A stretch of DNA of 64,000 nt, taken from assembly GCA_964247755.1 (NCBI GenBank), contig CAXTVX010000010.1, positions 10,858 through 74,857 of the forward strand, written 5' to 3'. Below are positions 8,099 through 16,876 of this stretch, piece after piece (positions within the stretch are counted from its first letter, which is position 1; each line of letters opens with the position of its first letter). The stretch comes from Lichenicola sp964247755. GTDB lineage: Bacteria > Pseudomonadota > Alphaproteobacteria > Acetobacterales > Acetobacteraceae. The notes beneath the pieces were generated by a model. That model was not told the DNA's origin, did not search any database, and saw nothing but the letters and a program-made list of their open reading frames with translations. The translations under genes and the position numbers were made by a program.

Positions 8099-10670
8099 GG
8101 CTCATGTCCTGTCCGGGGATCGCCGCGTGAGGCTGCGCCCGATCGAGCAGGCCGGGCAAGTTCGGCAGGTCCAGGGTGCGGTGCGCCTGCGGTAGGCCGA
8201 TCCCGTCCTGCATCATGCGTACGCGCAGGCGGCGGTTGAACTCGCGTTGCACCGGCCAGCGGCCGGACACGGTGCACCGGATCGTGCCGCTGATCGCCAC
8301 CGCGTATTCGCCAAGGCTGTCGATGCCGTTCAGGGCGAAGTCGGCCAGGATCTTGTCGGAGAAGGCCTCGTCGTCGCGCAGCCCGGCGGCGATCGCCCCC
8401 AGCATGGTGCAGACGCGGTCGGTGTCCTCGGAAAAGGCGATGGCGATGCTGATCGTCGCCACCGCGAAGTCGCGGCTCATGTTAGCGACCGTGGACACCG
8501 ACGAGAACGGGATGATCTGGATCGAGCCGTCGCCGCCGCGCAGGCGCAGGGTGCGGATCGACAGGTGCTCCACGGTGCCGCTGATTCCGGCCACGGTGAC
8601 GCTGTCGCCGACCTGCATCGCGTTCTCGACCAGCAGGAAGATGCCGGTGATGAAGTCCTGCACCAGCTTCTGCGAGCCGAAGCCGACCGCGACGCCGAGG
8701 ATGCCGGCACCGGCCAGCAGCGGTGCGATGTCCACGCCGACCTCGCTCAGCACGGTCAGCCCCAGGATCGTGCCCAGCACCACGAACAGCAGGGTGCGCA
8801 GGATCGGCAGCAGGGTCTGCAGCCGCACCGCGCGCGCCGCCTGGCTGGTGTCGTTGAACCGGCCGATCTGCCGGTCGAGCGCGCCGTTGACCAGCTCCCA
8901 CACCAGCACGCCGACCACCAGCGTGATCAGCACCGTGACCAGCGCCGACAGCAGGCGGGTGCCGAGCGTGCCGTGGGTGAAGAAGCCGAGCGCCGGGACG
9001 CCCCACCATTGCAGCAGGGCCACGGCGCCGGCGGCACTCAGGGCCCAGACGACGACGCGCCGCAGCACCGGGTAGTAGCGGCCGGCGCGCTGCACCAGGC
9101 CGGGATGGCGCAGCTCGGCTCCGGGCTCGACACGGAACAGGCGGTCCAGGCCGCCGAGCAGCATCACCGCGAGGAGGCGGCAGGCGAGGATCACGATGCA
9201 GCTCGACAGGAACAGCTGCCACATCCTGGCGTAGCCGCCGCGTATCTCGGCTGCCCAGACGAACCAGAGGGCGGCGTCGAAGAACAGCGCCGGGACCCAC
9301 CACCGGTCGGCCAGCACCATCAGCACCCGGCCGAAGGAGCGGTTCCGCAGGCGGCGCGGCGGATGCAGGCTCGCCGCGACCTTGTGGCGGGTCTGCCAGA
9401 TCAGCACCGCCAGCAGCACGTGCTCGACCAGCACCACCGCCCGGGTGATCGCCAGCCCAGCTCGTGCCGGCAGGTCCAGGATGCGGCCGACATCGGTGAC
9501 GCAGATGGCGGCTGTCGGCACCGCGACCAGCCAGCCCCACCACCGGATCAGGAACCGGGCAGTGTCGTCCGTGACCCCGACCAGCCGCACCCCGGGCGCG
9601 CGCGGCGCCAGCAGCATGTCCATCAGCAGCCACAGGCTGCGGCTGACGCCGTAGATGCCGGTGACGGCCAGGATCACCAGCTGGGTGCGCGGCGCCGTCG
9701 CAACCAGGGTAGCGGCGCCGTTGCCGACCAGCAGGAAGGCGCCGAGCGGGAGGAGCTTCAGCAGCAGGCGGAGCAGCGCGAACGGGACGCGCCGGAGCAC
9801 GCGAAGCGTGTTGCGCCGGTGGGCGGCGTCGCGCGACCGGTGCTCCGCCTGGCTGTCGTCGAGGGGTACGGCCGCGGCGGAGGACAGGGCGTCGACGGGC
9901 TGGCGGCCGGCCGGCAGGGGATCGGCCGCGTCCCGGGCCGCCTGCGGCAGAAGGGCTTCCGGCAGCAGCGTCCGCGCTGCGTCGTGAGGCGGGCCGGCCT
10001 GGACCACCTCGGGCACGGCGGTGTCCGGGAGCGGCGGGCCGGCGGCCTCCTCGTCGGCGCGGGCCGCCTCCCGGCCGAGCCCGCGCAGCGGACGGCGCAG
10101 CGCCAGCAGAAGCAGGTGTTCCGCACCCAGACCCACCAGCACCACGGCGGCGCTGCGCCAGAACGCGTCGAACAGGGCGGCGCGGGCGGCGGGATCCACC
10201 ATCTCGCGCTGCAGCCAGCGGCCGGACAGGGCGATGTCGCCGAACAGGCGCACGAAGGTGGACCCGTCCGCCAGCAGGCCGTGCCGGAACACCGTCGCCT
10301 CGACCAGCACCTGGCCGGCCAGGCTGTCCGGCGCCATGCTGACCGTCTTCGGCTTGGGTGCTGCGGGTGCTGCAGCCTTGGCCGCCGACGAGGGTGCGGC
10401 GGCGGCCTGGACCGGCGCGTCCAGGAGCGCGCGCAGCCGTTGCCGCTCGATCGGGGTCAGCCCGGCCAGCGGGTCGGCGGCCCGGCCGTGGACCGGGGCG
10501 TCCTGCCGGGCGCCGGTGCCGGGATCGGGCCGATCCTGGGCCTGCGCCGCGACGCCCGGCAGCAGCCATCCGGCAACCAGAAGAAGGACCAGGATCCGGC
10601 AGCGTCGCAGGATCCGGCAGCGTCGGCGGAAGGACGGGCGTGCGGGTCCGTTCGCGGGAAGCTGGGTCAT
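8091..10670 (-). CDS. Large MscS-family mechanosensitive channel
   Basis: 859-residue inner-membrane channel. A signal-peptide-like N terminus (hydrophobic ILVLLLVAGWLLPGVAAQA) leads into a ~200-residue periplasmic region. Many helices follow, and the MscS core comes near the C terminus: pore-lining helix and beta domain around AGAGILGVAVGFGSQKLVQD, FITGIFLLVENAMQVGD and GTVEHLSIRTLRLRG. It is far longer than E. coli MscS and closer to the YbiO/MscK class with extra N-terminal helices. ATG 10670 is chosen because it begins the signal peptide; the open frame extends further upstream without coding character. It is followed by the overlapping dioxygenase gene. The role is probably release of solutes on hypo-osmotic shock. 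Confidence 0.9.
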   Translation of the reverse strand: MTQLPANGPARPSFRRRCRILRRCRILVLLLVAGWLLPGVAAQAQDRPDPGTGARQDAPVHGRAADPLAGLTPIERQRLRALLDAPVQAAAAPSSAAKAAAPAAPKPKTVSMAPDSLAGQVLVEATVFRHGLLADGSTFVRLFGDIALSGRWLQREMVDPAARAALFDAFWRSAAVVLVGLGAEHLLLLALRRPLRGLGREAARADEEAAGPPLPDTAVPEVVQAGPPHDAARTLLPEALLPQAARDAADPLPAGRQPVDALSSAAAVPLDDSQAEHRSRDAAHRRNTLRVLRRVPFALLRLLLKLLPLGAFLLVGNGAATLVATAPRTQLVILAVTGIYGVSRSLWLLMDMLLAPRAPGVRLVGVTDDTARFLIRWWGWLVAVPTAAICVTDVGRILDLPARAGLAITRAVVLVEHVLLAVLIWQTRHKVAASLHPPRRLRNRSFGRVLMVLADRWWVPALFFDAALWFVWAAEIRGGYARMWQLFLSSCIVILACRLLAVMLLGGLDRLFRVEPGAELRHPGLVQRAGRYYPVLRRVVVWALSAAGAVALLQWWGVPALGFFTHGTLGTRLLSALVTVLITLVVGVLVWELVNGALDRQIGRFNDTSQAARAVRLQTLLPILRTLLFVVLGTILGLTVLSEVGVDIAPLLAGAGILGVAVGFGSQKLVQDFITGIFLLVENAMQVGDSVTVAGISGTVEHLSIRTLRLRGGDGSIQIIPFSSVSTVANMSRDFAVATISIAIAFSEDTDRVCTMLGAIAAGLRDDEAFSDKILADFALNGIDSLGEYAVAISGTIRCTVSGRWPVQREFNRRLRVRMMQDGIGLPQAHRTLDLPNLPGLLDRAQPHAAIPGQDMSHG

Positions 10671-10858
10671 CGTCGGCAGGGTCCTGGACACGCGGATCGG
10701 GGTGCGGCGCCGGCCGCGACGACGGCGCACCCAACACGCGCTGCCGGTCCTGTCAAACCTCCGCTCCGGCGTCCCGTCGCGTGCTGCGGCCGCCGGCGTT
10801 GAAGCCGTGGGCGATCGCGTGGCACGCTGCCTCCGTAACGGCTTGGCGGTTGCTCGAC

Positions 10859-13213
10859 ATGGACATCCTTCCGCCGCTGCTCCGGCATCCGGTGCATCCG
10901 GGCGAGGCCGGCCTGGAGCTTCGCCTTCCGGGCCGAGCACCGGTGGCGATCCGTCGCGACGGCGAGCCGGTGCGGTCGTTCGAGCCGGGATGGCAGGCGG
11001 AAACGCTGTTCACCCTGTTCGACCCGGTCTGGCTGCTGGTGCTGCGCCACGACGCCGGGCACGCCGCGTCGTGGCACCTGGCGAGCGACGGCAGCCTGAC
11101 GACGGCGGTGCAGCACCGGGCGGAGCCGGAGCGGCTGCTGTACCGGCGCCGGCTGGAGCCGGTGGCGCTCTGGCTGCGCATGGCGCCCGGCGCCGCGATC
11201 CGGCTCCCCGTGCCGGACGCGGTGCGTGCCGTTGCCGTGCTGCCGGCTGCGGTGCGACGCGAGATCGAGCCGCTGCTCGGATCGGAAGGGACGGACCCCG
11301 GGCTGTCCGCCGGATCCTGGCTGGGCGCGGACGCGCCGCCGCTCGTGGTCGAGCGCATCGAAGGCAGCCGGAGCTACCGGATCGGCAACCCGGGCCACCT
11401 GCTGCCGGTCACCGAGGCCGGGCAGGTCGCGGAGCTCGGTCCCGGCTGGGAGGTCGAGTCGGTGCAGGCCGCCTTCGCGCCGCTGCTGGCGCTGGTGCTG
11501 CGTCACGCGGATGGATGGCGGGCGGCCTGGTTCGTCGACCTCGACGCCCGGCTGGTCGGGCACCATGCCGGGGCGCTGTCGGCCCCGCACCAGGCGCAGG
11601 TGCTCCGCGTGGCGGGAGGATTGCTGCACACGCTGTGGGACTGCGTGGTGCTGGGCGAGGGGACCCTGCCTCCCGACCTCGGGGCGCTGGCCGGTGGCCT
11701 GGCACCCGCCGACCTGGACACCCTGGTGCTCGCCCATCTCGGGGAGGCGGGACAGGACCGCGACACCCTGGTCTGGGCGCTGGACCAGCCGATGCCGGAG
11801 GGCACCGGCTACCTCGTGCCGACCGGAACCGGGCTGCGCGGCCTGGACCCGCGACAGGTGCGCGAATGCCTGGCGCCGCGCCTGCACGGCGAGATGGACC
11901 GGCTGCTGCGCTGCGGCCGCATGCGCTGGCCGTCGCCGGTGGACGGCGCGCCCGTCGACAGCGACGGCTTCGTGCTGATGCTCGACCTCCATTCCTTCGC
12001 CTACCGGTTCCGGCAGGAGTCGACCGGGCTGGTGTTCATGGTGGTGTGCGGCGGCGGCTACTTCTCCAACCTGGCGCTTTACTTCCCCACCGCCGACCTG
12101 CTGGTGGCGGCGAACCGCAACCTCGCCGGCGACTGCGCGCCGTTCCGTCGTGGCCGGGAGATGCTGCTGCGCCACCTGCTCCGGTTCGGGCCCGACCTCG
12201 CGGCCGGTGCGGCGCTTCCTGTGGACCCGACGGTGCAGCAGTTCTTCGGCGCCTGCGCCGACCATATCGGCCACTACGTGTGGCAGGACCTGTGCGGCAT
12301 GGCCTTCCTGCTGCGCGCGGTCGCCGACCACGGCAGGCTGCCGCATCTACACTTGTTCGAGCAGGCGCACACCAGCGACTATTTCGGGCCGGTGGACCTG
12401 ATCTTCCCGATGTTCGGGCGCACCACCCGGCATGCGGCGCGCTTCACTGAGGATCTCGGAACGTTTTACCGGCGCAACCAACGGGTCATCAAGTACACCG
12501 CCACCACCGTCCCGTTCGAGTTCGGCCGGTTCGTGGTCGGCTGCGCCGAGCGCACGCCCGGCCTGGAGGACGCACGGCACGAGGCGGATGCGGCGCGGGC
12601 GCGCGCAGCACCGGTGGTCCTGCTCGGCATACGCGTCGGCAACCGCACCCTCGACGACCTCGGGGACTTCTACGCCGCCCTCGTGCTGCGCCTCGGCGAA
12701 GCGTTCCCCGGTTGCACGGTGGTGCTGGACGGGATGAACGATGCCGCCGACCGTGGCCGCGCGGTCGATGCCCCGCCGGGCAGCGTCCTGGACCAGGAGT
12801 TCGCGCTCGCAGACCATCTGGCGGGGGTGGCGGAGCGGGCGGGGGTCCGGTTCGTCGACACCATCAACCGGTCGGCGCTGCGCAGCGTGCTGTGGTGCAG
12901 CCGCGCCGACGCGTTCGCAGCTCTGCTGGGGGCGGCGCTCGCGAAGTACCGCTGGATCTGCAACACGCCGGGCCTGGTGCTGTCGAGCCGCTGGAACCTC
13001 GAGCACCGCGTCGACCTGCACATCTACGACTCGCCCGAGCACATGGAGCGGCCGACGGAGGTGCTGTTCAACGGTCCGGACCAGGTGCGCGACACCACCT
13101 CGTTCCATCCGGCCGGACATCACGACGGATACAGCAACTTCGTCGTGGACCGTCCGGCGCTGTTCGCGGCATTTACCGGGCTTGTGCAACGGAATCGGGC
13201 GGCCCGGCGGTAG
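10859..13213 (+). CDS. Unknown protein, tandem paralog 1, glycosyltransferase-like C terminus
   Basis: 784 residues, no signal peptide, family not recognised. Residues ~5-80 and ~159-236 are an internal duplication: GWQAETLFTLFDPVWLLVLR aligns with GWEVESVQAAFAPLLALVLR, and both continue into AxSWH/AAWF strands. A middle region (~365-560) contains STGLVFMVVCGGGYFSNLAL. The C-terminal ~200 residues start at LLGIRVGNRTLDDL and contain VVLDGMND, RFVDTINRSALRSVLWCSRA and GAALAKYRWICNTPG. This is reminiscent of the GT61/DUF563 type of GT-B nucleotide-sugar-binding half, though that is weak, by-eye resemblance. The gene is divergent from the MscS gene and followed after 46 nt by its paralog. Confidence 0.82.
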   Translation: MDILPPLLRHPVHPGEAGLELRLPGRAPVAIRRDGEPVRSFEPGWQAETLFTLFDPVWLLVLRHDAGHAASWHLASDGSLTTAVQHRAEPERLLYRRRLEPVALWLRMAPGAAIRLPVPDAVRAVAVLPAAVRREIEPLLGSEGTDPGLSAGSWLGADAPPLVVERIEGSRSYRIGNPGHLLPVTEAGQVAELGPGWEVESVQAAFAPLLALVLRHADGWRAAWFVDLDARLVGHHAGALSAPHQAQVLRVAGGLLHTLWDCVVLGEGTLPPDLGALAGGLAPADLDTLVLAHLGEAGQDRDTLVWALDQPMPEGTGYLVPTGTGLRGLDPRQVRECLAPRLHGEMDRLLRCGRMRWPSPVDGAPVDSDGFVLMLDLHSFAYRFRQESTGLVFMVVCGGGYFSNLALYFPTADLLVAANRNLAGDCAPFRRGREMLLRHLLRFGPDLAAGAALPVDPTVQQFFGACADHIGHYVWQDLCGMAFLLRAVADHGRLPHLHLFEQAHTSDYFGPVDLIFPMFGRTTRHAARFTEDLGTFYRRNQRVIKYTATTVPFEFGRFVVGCAERTPGLEDARHEADAARARAAPVVLLGIRVGNRTLDDLGDFYAALVLRLGEAFPGCTVVLDGMNDAADRGRAVDAPPGSVLDQEFALADHLAGVAERAGVRFVDTINRSALRSVLWCSRADAFAALLGAALAKYRWICNTPGLVLSSRWNLEHRVDLHIYDSPEHMERPTEVLFNGPDQVRDTTSFHPAGHHDGYSNFVVDRPALFAAFTGLVQRNRAARR

Positions 13214-13259
13214 GCGGGCGGTTCCCGGGTCGGCTGCGTGTCCTGGTGCGAGGTGTGGC

Positions 13260-15647
13260 GTGTTTGGAGGAACCGGAACCAGGCTGGCCGATGACGATGT
13301 CGGCGAGGCGCTGCCCCTGCTGATCGAGCGTCCGGTGCAGCAGGGTGCGGACGGGATGATGCTGCGCATCCCGGGCCGGCCGCCGGTCCCGCTGATGAGC
13401 AACGACCAGCCGGTGCGGCTGTTCAACTCGGGCTGGCGCGCGGACAGCCTGTTCACCCTGCTCCACCCGCTCTGGCTGCTGGTGCTGCGCCACGAGAACG
13501 GCGAAGTCGCCTGGTGGAACATCGATCACGAGGGGCGCATGGCGGCGCCGGCGCACGAGCGGCCGCAGCCGGAGCGGGCGCGGTCGGCGGCGCGCATGCG
13601 CGAGGTGGCGCTGTGGCTGTCCATGACCCGCAACGCGCCGATCCGGGTCGCCATGCCGGACGCGGTGCAGGCCTATCTGCGGCTGCCGCAGGCGGTGCGG
13701 CACGGGCTGGACGGGCTGCTGGAGGCTCCGGCGCCGGTGGTGCAGGCGGCCCAGACCTGGCAGGGACCGCCGCCGCCGCTGCGCGTCGAGCCGGTCGCCG
13801 GCACGGGCGGCATCCGGATCGGCCATCCCGGCGCGCTGGTGCCGCTCGGTGCCGGCGGAACCCCGGTCGAGCTGGGGGAGGGGTGGCGGGTCGAGGGGGT
13901 CGAGGACCGCTTCGCGCCGATGCTGACGGTCGCATTGCGCCACCGCGACGGGGAGCGGGCAGCCTGGTTCGCCGACCTGCACGGGCGGGTGATCGGACGC
14001 CAGCTGGGCCACCTGTCGCCGGCGCTGCAGCAGCACGTGCTGCAGAAGGCGATGCCGGTGTTCGAGGGGATGTGGGAGCGGGGGGTGCTGGGCCGCGGCG
14101 GGGCAGGCCTGCCGGTCGGATCGGTGATGGGCAGCGTGCCGGCCGCCGACCTGGGCAGCCTGGCGCCGGCCTGGATGGAGGCGAGCGGACGTGGCGGCGA
14201 CACCCGGATCTGGGCGCTCGGCGAGACCCTGCCGCCCGGGCTCGGCTACCTGGTGCCGACCGGCCGCGGCCTGCGCGGCTTCGAGCCGGAGCTGATCCGC
14301 AGCGCCCTCCTGCACCCGCTGCAGGAGGAGGCCGACCGGCTGCTGCGGACCGGACGGATGCAGTGGCCGTCGCCCGCGGACGGCGAGCCGGTGGAGAGCG
14401 ACGGGTTCGCGCTGCTGCTGGACCGCGACTGCTTTGCCTACCGCTTCGTCCAGGAGGCGACCGGGCTCGTGTTCTACGTGGTGTGTTCCGGCGGGCACTT
14501 CCGCAACTATGCGCTGTACTTCCCGACCGCCGAGCTGCTGGTGTTGCAGACCCCGGCGCTGGCCGGCGACTTCGTGCGCATCGCCCGGTTCGGCGAGACC
14601 ATGCTGCGCCACCTGTGCCGGTTCGACGACGCGCTGGCGGAGGCACGGGACCGGCCGGCGGACCCGACCGTGCAGCTGGTGTTCGGCGGTTGTGCCATGC
14701 GTATCGGCCACTACGTTCGGCAGGACCTGTCCGGCCTCGCGGTCATGCAGCAGCTCGCCTTGCCGCCGTCGCGGCTGCCGCAGCTGCAGATGTTCGAGGG
14801 TGGCCGCACGCAGCAGTTCTTCGGGCCGGAGGAGCGGATCTTCACAGGCCTGGATGGGCGCATCGCACGGCACGACACGCCGTTCGCGTCGCATGTCGAC
14901 ACGTTCTACCGACTTGGCCAGCGCGTCATCAAGTACACCGCGATCGGCGTGCCGGCCTCGCTGCGCAACCTGGTGCTGGGTGCCGCGGAAGCGCTGCCGG
15001 AGCTGCAGGCGGCGCGTCGAGAGGCGGACGCGGCGCGGCGTCGGCCGGCACCGGTGATCCTGATCGGGCTGCGGGTCGGCAACCGCAGCTTGGTCGACCT
15101 GGAGGAGTTCACGACAGCCCTGGTCCGACACCTGGCACGCGCCTTTCCCGGCTGCACCGTGGTGCTGGACGGCTTGAACGACGTTCACGATCGCGGCCAG
15201 GCCGGGCAGGCGCCGGCCGGCAGCGGCCTCCTGCGCGAGCTGGCGCTGGCGCGGTCGCTGGCCGACGTCGCCGGACGGTCGGGCGTGCGGTTCGTCGACA
15301 CGGTCAACCATTCGGCGCTGCGCAGCGTGCTGTGGTGCTCGCGCGCCGACGCGTTCATCGCGCCCCTGGGTGCGGCGCTGGCGAAGTACCGCTGGATCTG
15401 CAACACGCCCGGGCTGGTGCTGACCAGCCGCTGGAACCTCGAGCATCGCGAGGACCTGCACATCTACGACGGCCCGGCGGCACCGCCGAACGGGGCGGAG
15501 ATGCAGTTCGTCGCGGCCACCGACGTGCAGGACGCCCAGCCGGCGGCGGAGCCGGGGCGCACCGACTTCACCGTCGCCCGCGCGCCCGTGTTCAGGCAGT
15601 TCGAGGAGCTGCTGCGTCGCCAGCTGCCGCGGCGCCTGGCCGGCTGA
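13260..15647 (+). CDS. Unknown protein, tandem paralog 2, glycosyltransferase-like C terminus
   Basis: 795 residues with the same layout as its upstream neighbour. N-terminal repeats (GWRADSLFTLLHPLWLLVLR and GWRVEGVEDRFAPMLTVALR) are followed by the middle STGLVFYVV-like segment (ATGLVFYVVCSGGHFRNYAL) and a C-terminal domain. That domain includes VVLDGLNDVHDRG and a nearly identical SALRSVLWCSRADAF block. Homology to paralog 1 begins at LPLLIERP, so the start must be upstream of the ATG pair at 13356; GTG 13260 (GAGG ~8 nt upstream) is the only good in-frame choice. One difference is IAPLGAALAKY here versus AALLGAALAKY in paralog 1. Function unknown; the pair may act as partners. Confidence 0.82.
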   Translation: MFGGTGTRLADDDVGEALPLLIERPVQQGADGMMLRIPGRPPVPLMSNDQPVRLFNSGWRADSLFTLLHPLWLLVLRHENGEVAWWNIDHEGRMAAPAHERPQPERARSAARMREVALWLSMTRNAPIRVAMPDAVQAYLRLPQAVRHGLDGLLEAPAPVVQAAQTWQGPPPPLRVEPVAGTGGIRIGHPGALVPLGAGGTPVELGEGWRVEGVEDRFAPMLTVALRHRDGERAAWFADLHGRVIGRQLGHLSPALQQHVLQKAMPVFEGMWERGVLGRGGAGLPVGSVMGSVPAADLGSLAPAWMEASGRGGDTRIWALGETLPPGLGYLVPTGRGLRGFEPELIRSALLHPLQEEADRLLRTGRMQWPSPADGEPVESDGFALLLDRDCFAYRFVQEATGLVFYVVCSGGHFRNYALYFPTAELLVLQTPALAGDFVRIARFGETMLRHLCRFDDALAEARDRPADPTVQLVFGGCAMRIGHYVRQDLSGLAVMQQLALPPSRLPQLQMFEGGRTQQFFGPEERIFTGLDGRIARHDTPFASHVDTFYRLGQRVIKYTAIGVPASLRNLVLGAAEALPELQAARREADAARRRPAPVILIGLRVGNRSLVDLEEFTTALVRHLARAFPGCTVVLDGLNDVHDRGQAGQAPAGSGLLRELALARSLADVAGRSGVRFVDTVNHSALRSVLWCSRADAFIAPLGAALAKYRWICNTPGLVLTSRWNLEHREDLHIYDGPAAPPNGAEMQFVAATDVQDAQPAAEPGRTDFTVARAPVFRQFEELLRRQLPRRLAG

Positions 15648-15656
15648 GCGTCCCCG

Positions 15657-15908
15657 TCAGGACGGCTCGGCCGGATCGGGCGTGTCGCCGAGCCGGCCGA
15701 TGAACTCGGGATCGCCGAACTCGTCCGCGTCCTCGTCGTGGCGCACCAGCACCACGTCGGCGCCCGCCACCAGACCCGCGGCGAAGGCGCGCTCGGCCCG
15801 GCGCAGGCCTTCCTCCGCGGTGCGGCAGGCGACCGGCGTGCCGGCGCGGAGCGAGGCGTGGCCGGCATGGTGGTAGGGCTGGTAGATGATCCGGGTGGTC
15901 ATCGACAT
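15657..15908 (-). CDS. Small unknown protein behind a LexA-type box
   Basis: 83-residue soluble protein, MSMTTRIIYQPYHHAGHASL at the start, then TPVACRTAEEGLRRAERAFA and an acidic C terminus (VRHDEDADEFGDPEF). ATG 15908 is used; a second in-frame ATG at 15902 is possible. It is preceded by a good promoter whose -10 overlaps a GTTC-N7-GTTC site, so it is probably DNA-damage inducible. I recognise it as the kind of small conserved protein that occurs in acetic-acid-bacterium relatives, but know no function. It lies 50 nt downstream of thiM on the same strand and converges with paralog 2. Confidence 0.75.
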   Translation of the reverse strand: MSMTTRIIYQPYHHAGHASLRAGTPVACRTAEEGLRRAERAFAAGLVAGADVVLVRHDEDADEFGDPEFIGRLGDTPDPAEPS

Positions 15909-15933
15909 CGCGGCTGGCCTCGTCGTTGCGTTC

Positions 15934-15948
15934 GTTCACTATATGTTC
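15934..15948 (-). promoter_or_regulatory. Predicted LexA (SOS) box, GTTC-N7-GTTC
   Basis: GTTC at 15934-15937 and GTTC at 15945-15948 are separated by exactly 7 nt (ACTATAT). This is the direct-repeat SOS box of alphaproteobacterial LexA. It covers the -10 hexamer of the promoter for the 83-residue gene, the correct place for repression. Confidence 0.65.
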
Positions 15949-15966
15949 CGTGACCTCCTCAGGCAA
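15938..15966 (-). promoter_or_regulatory. Predicted sigma-70 promoter of the small protein gene
   Basis: On the minus strand, TTGCCT (15966-15961) and TATAGT (15943-15938) are separated by 17 nt. This gives a transcript start roughly 22 nt before the ATG at 15908. The -35 overlaps the thiM stop codon, so the small gene has its own promoter separate from thiM. TATAGT is one of the few AT-rich blocks in this GC-rich stretch. Confidence 0.55.
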
Positions 15967-16792
15967 GCGGGTGCAGGTCGAGACGTGCGCGGGCCAGGAT
16001 CGTCGGCCGGTCGAGCCGATGCAGCGCGTCGAGCAGCTCCACCTGCAGCGAGCCGGGGCCGCGGGCACGTTCGGCTCCGAGCTCGCCGGCCAGGCCGATC
16101 AGCGTCATGCCGTGCGCGGAGGCCTGGAACGGGTCGGGCTCGACCGCGAGGCAGGCGCCGATCAGGGCGGTCGCGGTGCAGCCGAGGCCGGTCACGCGCG
16201 TCATCAGGGGATGGCCGTTGGCGATCCCGGCCACGCGCTGCCCGTCGGTGATCAGGTCGACAGGTCCGCTGACGGTGACGACGGCGCCGCTCCGGTGCGC
16301 CAGGCGCCGGGCGGCCTCGAGCGCCGACGTGGCCTCGTGCGCGGCATCGACGCCGCGGCCGGCGACTGCCTCGCCGCCGCCCGACAGGGCATCGAGGGCG
16401 AGGATCTCCGACGCGTTGCCGCGGATCGCCTGCGGCCGGTGCGCCAGCAGCTCCAGGGCGACGGCCGAGCGGTATTCCAGCGCGCCCACCGCAACGGGGT
16501 CGAGGATCCAGGGCGTGCCGGCGTCGCGTGCGGACGCGGCGGCGGCATGCATGCCGCGGGCGCGGTCGGGGGTCATGGTGCCGAGGTTGATCACCAGGGC
16601 GCCGGCGATCCGTGCGAACGGGCCTGCCTCCTCGGCCGACTCGACCATTGCGGGCGAGGCGCCGACAGCCAGCAGGGCGTTGGCGGTGCTGTTGGTGACC
16701 ACGAGGTTGGTGATGCTGTGCACCAGCGGACAGCGCGCCCGCAGGCGGTCGAGGGTGTCGGCGACGGCGGCGGAAAGGCCCTGGTGGGTCAT
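15959..16792 (-). CDS. thiM: Hydroxyethylthiazole kinase ThiM
   Basis: 277-residue ribokinase-fold enzyme that phosphorylates 4-methyl-5-(2-hydroxyethyl)thiazole, salvaging the thiazole half of thiamine. Family signatures are PLVHSITNLVVTNSTANALL near the N terminus, NLGTMTPDRARGMHAAA, PWILDPVAVGA, RGNASEI and the anion-hole loop TGLGCTATALIGA with the conserved Cys. No thiE, thiD or other thi gene is adjacent, and I see no TPP riboswitch (no CTGAGA core) in the 84 nt upstream. It is divergent from modA. Confidence 0.95.
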   Translation of the reverse strand: MTHQGLSAAVADTLDRLRARCPLVHSITNLVVTNSTANALLAVGASPAMVESAEEAGPFARIAGALVINLGTMTPDRARGMHAAAASARDAGTPWILDPVAVGALEYRSAVALELLAHRPQAIRGNASEILALDALSGGGEAVAGRGVDAAHEATSALEAARRLAHRSGAVVTVSGPVDLITDGQRVAGIANGHPLMTRVTGLGCTATALIGACLAVEPDPFQASAHGMTLIGLAGELGAERARGPGSLQVELLDALHRLDRPTILARARLDLHPLA

Positions 16793-16876
16793 GAACGGTG
16801 TCCGATGCTGTGGTTCCCGAGTTGGTCGCGGGCAGGGGTCCGATCTAGGGTCTGGGGGGTGGAGAAGGAACGGGAC

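Noticed and set aside
10859..15647. Phage- or defence-type system for the tandem paralogs
   Set aside because: No nuclease, helicase, NTPase, toxin or integrase motif is present in or around them, and neighbours are housekeeping genes; an enzyme or surface-glycan role fits better.
16793..16876. TPP riboswitch upstream of thiM or molybdenum riboswitch upstream of modA
   Set aside because: The 84-bp divergent gap is too short for both and shows neither the THI-box CTGAGA core nor a Moco-type fold.
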